A stretch of DNA of 64,000 nt, taken from positions 4,440,724-4,504,723 of the forward strand of contig OZ022584.1 in assembly GCA_963669155.1 (NCBI GenBank), read 5' to 3'. The notes beneath the pieces are model-generated. The model saw nothing but the letters and a program-made list of their open reading frames with translations, made no database searches and was not told the DNA's origin. Below, piece after piece: positions 55,481 through 64,000 of the stretch; position 1 is the stretch's first letter, and the number at the start of each line of letters is the position of its first letter. Source of the stretch: Arbacia lixula. Lineage: Eukaryota > Echinodermata > Echinoidea > Arbacioida > Arbaciidae. The translations under genes were made by a program, and so were the position numbers.

Positions 55481-57624
55481 TCAAGATCACCATTAAAATC
55501 ATCATCACTATCACCTACATGGTCACCACTACTTTCTTCATAGTTCTCTGCTAGCTGTATTTTCCCAAGTGAAATCATTGTTGTGCCAGAGTTTTCATCA
55601 TAATCTATGTATTTATTGTAGCTTTGTTTTGAAGGGATTTAAAACGTTTCAGACATTATATCGCTATCTGTATTTAATTTGTATGTGCAGTCCTGAGCAT
55701 AACATACATAGTATTATAGAAAACAAAAATCTTTGAAGGTAAGGGGACAGGGGAAGAAGCAATTCATGTAATGTCATTCCATTGGGTTGGGGCAAAGTTT
55801 TCAGGCAATGTCCATGTAACGGAGGTATCAACCTTTGCAGTTCACCATGAAGATCAATTCAGATGTGGTTAAGTTTTAAGTTCTCAGGAATAGACGTTAA
55901 AATTGGAAATCTTTTATGGATTTGGAATCACCCATCTACTACATCTAGCAATAACTGCTGTCAGCCAAACAAAGTTAACCTGCGTTCACTATCATGTTCT
56001 CATTTTCATGATAGCATCCATGGACGATCGTCACCTCCTGTTCAATCGCCTGACATCACTACACATGCAGCATTCCTTCAAACAGCCCTCTTTCCAAGAA
56101 GGGCTCCCCAATATACATTAGTGGTCATCTCTCACCTCACAACTCTATCATGCCATCAGCAGTAGAATGTAATAATTGGAATGACTTCACCACTGACTGG
56201 ATGTGTCCTGCTATCATCCTATCCACTTCACCTATCAATAGTCAATTTACTATCACGATGGGAATATCAATCAAGAGGGTATGTTTATGTTAACGGTATG
56301 GTTTGGTTGATCTCTTGGAAGAGTGACTGCTCAAACAAATGAATTCTTGTAAAGCCGTGTGGGCAGGGGTGAAGAACCGCTTCAATTCTCTGAGCCAATC
56401 AGCCACGGCATTATAAAGTTGATAACTTATCATAGAATCAATGAAAGTTTGATGAGGGAGTAAGGGGGAAAAGGAATGTGGTAAACCTGTGAACAGCTAT
56501 TTTTGAACAAGTACACCATCAGAGAAATATCACACCCAATAGACCATTTTTGTTGTGTAGCCGAATTTCATGCATGTCGTTCAAGCAATTCATTTCTAAT
56601 GGTGACCCCAAAGCTTGTACGAAGTTTGTCTGAATAGCAACAGCTAATGAATTCAGAGTGCATTCCACGAAATTGAATCACGAAATATGGGTGAATGTCA
56701 TAACATATTACAATACAGCTAGGGGGGAAAGTTGTGAAAAAACTATGAAAACGGTTTGTTCCCACCCACAGATGTTCTCTTTGCATTATAACAAACGCTA
56801 AAACAGTATGCATAGTAAGTTCACAATTCCCCACTCACAACTACAGTGCTTCACTTCCTACTCTACTAGTATTACAGATCCAAATACCAGTTCCGTAAAA
56901 CCTTGAACCTTTATTATATGGGGATCAAATAGAGGAACGCTGTAAACAAGTCCATTGTACACAATCCTTCGGGAGATACCTGGGAGTTCATGTCCATGTA
57001 ATCTGATTACACAGACATCATTAGATATATTCTGTCTGTAGACTATTGAATTACGAGCCCTTACTATTTTGAGGAAAGGCCTACGATCAATAGACCCGCA
57101 GCTCCATAACTAGTTTTCAAGGTGGAAATAGATTCAATGAAAGCTTCTTCATGCATCGTCTCCCTAATTGGGTAAGAGGTAAAGTGCAACAAAATCCAAA
57201 ACATTTAATGTAAATGATCAGAGAAATGTGAAGTAATGAAATCAGTACATATGGGGGTAAGGATTAATCCCTGCATAATTTACAAATACTGAAAAATGTT
57301 GATTTTTACATTTTTCAACTAATGTTTATTTTCAGTACTCTGCTAGATATAATTAAATCATTGGTTCTAATAAGCTGATAACAGGATTAACTTTCCAACA
57401 ATCAATTAGTCTCAACAGGCCAAGCATTGAGAAGAAAGTAAAGTTGTTATTCTGTTTGAACATGACAATCACCTTAATGACCTCTGATTGGTCCACAGAA
57501 ACCTCTCAAAAAGAGCTGAAATGGCCATCTCAATTAGGCTCTCTTCCTCTGCCTTCCTACATACCTGTCTGCCTCCCTCTCTCTTTACATCTGTCCATCT
57601 CCGTCACGCTAAAATGTGTGTATG

Positions 57625-57626
<2 letters not shown>

Positions 57627-57680
<54 letters not shown>
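57627..57680 (+). repeat. (CT)n microsatellite
   Basis: About 50 bp of pure (CT)n, followed by G/T-rich sequence (tgtgtgtg words). Confidence 0.95.
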
Positions 57681-57683
<3 letters not shown>

Positions 57684-60600
57684 ACACTATGTCTTCTCAA
57701 TAGTATATACTGCGTGTGTGTGGATGTATTTATGGATGTATGCAAGTATGAATGATTCGTGGCTGTTGATGTATGTTTGTGTGTATGTGTGTGATATGAA
57801 CTCTTGGGATGTACAGCTGGTAAGCAATGTACCCCAGTTGAAGAAACAACAATCATAATTTAGCACGGTGATGCCAGTAGTAACACAGGTTACATGTATG
57901 CATTGGATCATTTCAAGACCCCAGTGAAACATAGACAAATGTTAAACATGTCCACCTAAAGGGCTTGTTGGCCACCAAACAACATGCTCAAAACTCAACA
58001 TGTACTTCCAATTTAGCAGAAAAGAAGTCAAGTGCCCACCTTCATACTAAATTCAAAGGAGATGTTTGACATTTTAACAGAAGTTCTGCTAAATCTATAG
58101 AGTCTATTTCCCACTAAAGTGATGGAACACATTTCCTATAGATCTTCTTTTAAAAACTAGGCTATGACGCCTACTTGTCTGAATTTCTGTTGGTCTTAAA
58201 TATTTCTCCCTCATTCACCAACCGCAAAGCTAAGATGTCGCTGTTCCACTCGTTTATTGATTCTTATCAGCTCTGCTAATCTCCAGAGATTTCAAGTTAA
58301 ACAGAATGCCTAGTCCACCATAAACCTGTAAAAATACTACAAGTGCAAGAAAGAAAGACAAATACTGGCAGATTTCTTCTCATTATCTTGATTTTGGCGG
58401 GAAGGAGAATGAGTCCAATGTCCAAGGAGAGGTATAATAAAAGATAAATGAGTTCCATTCTTTATGCGTCTCTTTTTATAATAGTATCCGGAGATGCCCT
58501 TGATAATACTGAGTCAACACAGTGAGGCACAGTAACACTGCCTGCCTCTATTTCTTTGTTAGACCTGCATTTCAGTAAACAATGACGAAAAGCCCACACA
58601 CTACTGCCAGCCTTCAGTGAAATCTGCCTGCATTTAACAGTACAACATATATAACGATCAAGAGTTTTTAAAAAAAACTTGCTTGATTTATGTACATTTG
58701 TATAAGGTTTGCTATTCTAAACAGTTAATTCTGTACAGTTTGAAATGACTCAGTTTGAAAAGTTTGTTTCCTATCTTTTCTTTCTTCATTGTACTAAATA
58801 CAGTAAATATGTACTGTTGTACTTTGACCGCTTAATCTTAATCTTCATTGACGGGTTGCAGGTGGCATGACTTGAATTTAGACTGGCTCTCTATGTCATG
58901 CTGTTATATACCAGCCACGTGTTCTTAACATGTATACCTAATGCTAAAACAGTGCAACTTGTTACAAGTATGGAGGACCATGTGAATGAAGTGTACCTTT
59001 TAACATCAATGACTCCATTTACATGTAATCAAATTTTGGCAACAACTTAATCTTCTTGCAATGTAAGCATGAATATGAAGCTAAGGGGGAGACTTTAAGG
59101 GGATATTCTAAATGGTTTGAATTTGTATGGGATCTTGTGATTATTGTAACAATGCAGAAGACTATTCCCTATAAATAAATCACATGATATTGACTATTTA
59201 TTGGTTCTAATGGAAGCTGTATCAGTAAAATGTCAACAACTTTCACATCATGTTTGAAATCCGTTCATAAAAATATTTTTCACAATGTGACACATATTTA
59301 TAGACAAATGTCTGTGATAATTCTTGTCCAATGAAACTGAAACTTGATTGATCATTCTTAAATAACTCCACCAGATGTGCCGTTTTCAGCATCTTGGTCC
59401 CCGAGTATCATCTGTCAATGGCTTACTCATAACAAAACACACCAATCATTGAACATGACCATTCAGTGGGGAACAGAAGCTCGTGATCAAACTTCCAATG
59501 TATCAGCAAAGATCAAAAACCAGTCACACACATGGCAGAGCCAAAAGGGTGAAATTTGAGATGAATTATCAACGTGACATAAATAGAAGCAGATCTTCAT
59601 TCCACTTCATCAAATGTTACATTTCCATGACATATGGGTTTCCCCTTCTATTCCCTTTCCACTACTACTGCCTTCCATTTCCGGTTTCTAGTGCGTAAGA
59701 CGTTTTTAAACCCGTCCCTCACATCACTCAACAGTCAGAGACAGCCCTCTTGTATTCCAAGAGAAGTAAAGATAGAAAGTCCCCCCCCCCCCACCCCACC
59801 CCAATATCAAAGGAACTTGAGTTTAGATCACTTTATATTAGGCCTTTTCTCACCATTAGAGTCTCTATCTTACAAAAATACCATCCATGAAAGTTTACCA
59901 CAAAGAATAATAAAACAAATCAATCTTTTACTGCCAGCTTCAACAAAAGGGTGATACTGGTAATAGGGGCAATAAAGCCCCCGCTAAAAAAATAGCCCCC
60001 ATGAATGACAGAAGAGCCCCTGTGAGCATGTTTTTATCCTCTTATATTAGTAAAAAAAAAAATAACAATTAGTTCACGGTGTCTATTTATGACATTAGGC
60101 TTAAAAAGTAGCCTCAGATATCATATTGTTCTCTTTTACCCACAGATGACTGGAAACTAAGCAAAAATATACAAACTATGAATAAATTATTCACTTTTTT
60201 CACCAGAAGTGCTGAACAAAAACACCACCACCCACCAGTATTGAAGAGCCATCCATACCTGCTCAATATTGGCAACTCAAAAACACTTCAAAACTGGGAT
60301 TTTTTTTACTCTTTTGCTTTTAGTAGGCCGTTAATCACTCACCCCATTCCCCCAAACAAACACTCAGTCAATCACCACACTGATTTCGCCATCAATTATC
60401 TGCTTGGATAATTGGCAAGCATCTATGTGCTCTACTTAAATGCCTGGAGGTGTCAATTACACATGATTTGACTTGTTTGTGACTTCTGTTTGTTAGGGTT
60501 CATGTTTAACTGGAAAGCAATTCATCATTCCGACCATAAATCACACTCTGCCAGTATACTGCAATATGTATGTCATCAAATTAAATCTCACTGCCTTTCA

Positions 60601-60819
60601 CATTGTGGAACATAAACTCTGCGTCCATCTCAAATACTACCCTTTTTACTTTTTACCATGTTTTATTTTGAAATGTTAGGGGAAGAGGTGGGGAGGAGTT
60701 TTCTCTCCTCCAGACATGTCCAAACTGCACCCGGAGAGTATATATGAGGTGTATAAGAGTTAAGTGAACATATTACAGTGATACACTGTAGAGAGAAAAG
60801 GAAATTTACACATGTAGGT

Positions 60820-61035
60820 AAAAAGAGAGAAAGTGAGAGAAAGATAGGAGTGAGAAAGATAAGAGAGAGAAGAAAGAAAGAGAAACATAGGAGAAAGAGG
60901 AATATACATACATAGAGAGAGAAAGCATGTGAGGTTGAGAGAGGAAGTAAATGAGGTAGAGAGAGGAAGAGAAAGAGGGATAAATAAATATAAATACAGA
61001 GAGAGAAAGCAAGAGAGGTAGAGAAAGAGGAGGAT
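60820..61035 (+). repeat. GA-rich low-complexity tract
   Basis: Imperfect GAGAGAAAG-type units with AAATA interruptions; a Leu/Ser-rich frame on the other strand is an artefact. Confidence 0.85.
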
Positions 61036-61353
61036 TGAGAGTTCAACTATATATTACAATAAGCTTTCAAATGCACATCAAAAAGCAAACTGTTGGTTAA
61101 TGGAGTACAATACCAAATTTATATAGCTCCAAGAAAAACTGAGAGAAAATGTATAAAAATAATAGGACAGGTAACCTGTAAAGAGCACACGACACCTATT
61201 TGTTTTCGTTTCTGGGTCTTGGCAGGGTGCCACCAGAATGCCTATAAATTGTCAAAACTAAATATTAGTTGTAGTGGAATAATTGTTTGAGAAATAGCAG
61301 TGACTATGAAGGAGTATCCTATATAAAAAAAAAAAAGGGTAGAGGAAAATGGA

Positions 61354-61354
<1 letters not shown>

Positions 61355-61395
<41 letters not shown>
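61355..61395 (+). repeat. (CT)n microsatellite
   Basis: About 40 bp of (CT)n. Confidence 0.95.
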
Positions 61396-61397
<2 letters not shown>

Positions 61398-63344
61398 CAG
61401 GGTCACACTAGTCTTAGCCTATCTCCCAGGCTGAGGGATATTGCTAATGCAACCTAAGAGACAAATAGTACATTCAGGTCTAGCATCACCAAGACTAAGT
61501 CTCCTACTCTGCTATTTCCACAAGGACAAGTTGGAGAAAGGCTTCAGAGTGACTAGTCTAGAGCAGCCAGACATGTCATGTTTGAAGTTGGACTTTGGCA
61601 TAGACATGGTCTATTGCCTTGATGTGAGGCTAGCCTGTTGTGTGTCTCTCTCACAAAAAAAGTGTGAGATCTGCAGCAGAGGTAAGCTGTCTCCAGAGCT
61701 GGGCTAATATTTGTGTAATCAAGTTCATACACTTCTCTTCACACTTCAAAAAGTGGGTGTGGAGGGTTTAGTCCACTGACTAGCCTCAACACCATACACA
61801 AGTATGTCTCATCGCTGCTTTTAAACTTAGGACTCTTTCTTCTTGAGGAGACAAAGGATATTAACCAATTGCTGATTCTCAATTTTCCAGGTTCGGTGAA
61901 AATTTACCATGGAACTCAATAACCAAAGGGGTTATTGCGCTCTCTGAGGAATTTGAAGTTTATTCCTAGTTTGTCATCTACTGTCCACACAACAGATTTC
62001 GCAGGAGTCGCGCTGCTCAGTATCTGAGTGGGGAAAAGCCAGCCCACAAATGCAGGCTCAGTAGAGAATGTGTGAAAAGAACACGCTCTACCATTCACTG
62101 GTTTTATATTAATTTTTTTCTTTTCTCTTTTTTGTATTTGATGAAGCAGCTTGTTTAGATGATTTAATGCTCTATCGGACAAACACCACACCAGACTTTG
62201 AGACTAACAATACATTGTATTTCTTAGTTGAAGTATATGCAAAATGTGAAACTATTTTAATATAAGAATAATGGTCCATTTAAGACATTGTCCCTCGACT
62301 TTAAAATAAATACTCCAAAGCAGAAAATCACATACCCAGAAGTCTGTATAAAAGCACTCCACAGGATTCAGCCAATCAGGGTGTAGGCTACAGCATGAAG
62401 AGAGTTCTGAACTTTGCACTTGAACAATGAAACATCCGTAACATTTTCTTCAGATTTATGACAATGTGAAGAGCTTCTGGGCAAACAACCCTGGGCATCT
62501 TTCTTTACAGGACCTACAGAAACATGATCCCATCATCATAAAACAAGCAATGTAGTACTAGTACATTGACTTTGTGACCCAACAATATGTAACTGACATC
62601 TGACAAAAATGTTTGACGCTGTTGTTCATATTGTCAGCTTGTTTAAGAACCATTAACTCTGAATATAGCATACAGCACACGGATTTGATGGTTTGCAAAT
62701 ATGCAAAGAAACAAGATCATATATCACCATAAAAAGGCATTGCAGTTCAATGACTTTGCGACCCTACAGTACATAACTGACATCTGACTACATGTCATTG
62801 TTGATCACATTTCATACAAAGTGCACATTGTCTCATATGATGGCGTCACATGAACTCTGAAAGTTGATGTGTTCTTTGTGCAGTTATGTAAGTTGTGTAA
62901 ATACCGTGGTATGTAGAAGGAAGTAAAAACTGACTTCATGGGTTTAAAATAAAAATTGACTTTAATATTTCAAATTGCTCTGGGGATGGGTTAGTCATAT
63001 GCATGCCCTTACACTGACACTGTGATTTTAAAACATCACAATCTGCTTGACTAAATCAGATTCCTTTTCAAGTTCGCAATGAGATAAAAATTTAGGGGCA
63101 AAGAAATAGATTCAACATGCCGATGGTAATTAAGCAGAAGATGCAGATTCAAGTCCTTATGATCTTTTCTTTCGGTGCATATTTTTTTCTCTCACAAATT
63201 GACCAAACCAATCTTATCACTAAAGAGAGTAACAGCTAAACAAAGATTTTAAAGGTAATGAAAGGGTTAGCCCAAAACTGACAGGTGGGCTGCATGTAAA
63301 GTACATGTACAGAGTGACAAGACTTCACATCCCACTGGACACAT

Positions 63345-63600
63345 TATCACCTCCCCATTCCCAGCACTAGCTGGCGGTGTGATTGGTGGAAGGCGACGGA
63401 CGCATCAGTGGGATAAGAAGATGCACCCATTAGTGCTCCCTCGCTGCTGTCGTCTCGGTACACCCCATCGGTGGAGAGGCAGGGCTTATCAAGCGTGACC
63501 AAACACCAACCAGGGAGGCAAATGGTGATGAGATGGAGATATGTCCTGATGCAAAATTTATCTCCAATTGCATGCACCAGACGCGTTCACACAGGATATC
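63345..63600 (-). other. GC-richer island with exon-like open frame, identity unknown
   Basis: On the - strand an open frame of about 75 codons (63577-63347) starts at a GTG, with TGA three codons upstream of that and no ATG near the beginning. It includes a mildly hydrophobic part (HLITICLPGWCLV). A weak donor (gtgata) at the end would leave phase 2 in that frame, which does not fit the FGFR Ig1 exon (phase 1). A CCAAT word is present. It might be a promoter or an exon of another transcript; no family is recognised. Confidence 0.2.
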
Positions 63601-64000
63601 AAACTAAAATAGAACTTTATGAATTAGATATAGTTTGAGCAGAACATTATAGAAAACCCTGAGCCAAATTGTGTTAGGTCAGCTTTGAGTTAATATTGTA
63701 GCATTGAAACTGATATCTTGAACAAGGAATGGGGCATCACACACACGATGATATCATGTTAATGCTGATAAAGTAAAAATCAAGATCTATTTCAATAGGC
63801 TTTTTGAGATATTTACATTACCTCATCATTCTCCTATTTATCTTCTGTGTTTATTATCAGTAGTATCATGGGGATCACCCCCTATGGATGAACACACAAT
63901 GTACTTTCTTTACAAGTTGAATTTTGCAATAATATTTGTGTTTCTTATAAGAAACACAAATATAAGAATAGACTTTACATACATGTAGGCGTATGCGACA

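Larger units (their letters stand above)
54620..64000. other. FGFR upstream DNA, no further exon recognised
   Basis: The receptor's signal-peptide exon, which should end with the first base of a GAA, AAA or CAA codon, was not found here. The region has the CAY microsatellite (54740-55480), CT tracts at 57627-57680 and 61355-61395, a GA-rich stretch at 60820-61035 and a GC-richer island at 63345-63600. The rest is AT-rich with no supportable gene. Confidence 0.65.

Noticed and set aside
54538-55578. Open frames of more than 300 codons on both strands (His-rich on +, Met/Val-rich on -)
   Set aside because: They follow entirely from the three-base CAY repeat, which cannot create stops; no splice context or homology.
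61441-61707. An 88-codon frame with cysteines
   Set aside because: No recognisable domain, no splice signals of note, AT-rich surroundings; likely chance.

Overview
The window looks like nuclear DNA of a sea urchin or close relative. It has short, GC-rich exons separated by AT-rich introns, abundant (CT)n, (CA)n and poly-G tracts, and small transposon remnants. The gene content fits an invertebrate deuterostome. Species cannot be fixed from sequence alone. No bacterial, viral or CRISPR-type features were seen.

Two related genes lie tail to tail. On the + strand, five exons (11009-25376) encode a fibroblast growth factor receptor-like 1 protein (FGFRL1): Ig1, a 21-residue linker, Ig2, Ig3, then one exon with the membrane span and a kinase-less, histidine-rich tail. 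On the - strand, fourteen exons (54619 down to 37843) encode a full FGF receptor tyrosine kinase: Ig1, acid box/Ig2, split Ig2 and Ig3, membrane span, juxtamembrane segment, kinase, and a tail with the YLDL docking motif. All exon junctions were checked for phase and join in frame: 500 residues for FGFRL1 and 779 for FGFR, each lacking only its signal-peptide exon. Neither start exon was found.

Two extra in-phase FGFR exons are proposed: a 102-nt (34-codon) cassette between the Ig3 half-exons at 47258-47359, and a 12-nt candidate microexon in the kinase N-lobe at 40518-40529.

Layout: 1-11008 is upstream or first-intron DNA with repeats; 11009-25376 is FGFRL1; 25377 to about 27.7 kb is its probable 3' UTR. 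About 27.7-36.7 kb is the convergent intergenic region, with a 485-bp inverted-repeat element and a CT tract. About 36.7-37.84 kb is the probable FGFR 3' UTR, 37843-54619 is FGFR, and 54620-64000 is FGFR upstream DNA with a 740-bp CAY microsatellite at its start.

Family knowledge suggests the pair acts on the same ligands: the kinase receptor signals through FGF, while FGFRL1 binds ligand and heparan sulfate without a kinase and can act as decoy, adhesion or modulatory receptor. Their adjacency, and the loose linkage of FGFRL1 with FGFR3 in humans, makes this a plausible relic of an ancestral duplication. Two members of a TTAA-flanked (piggyBac-like) MITE family, one inside each gene, and other shared repeats decorate the introns.
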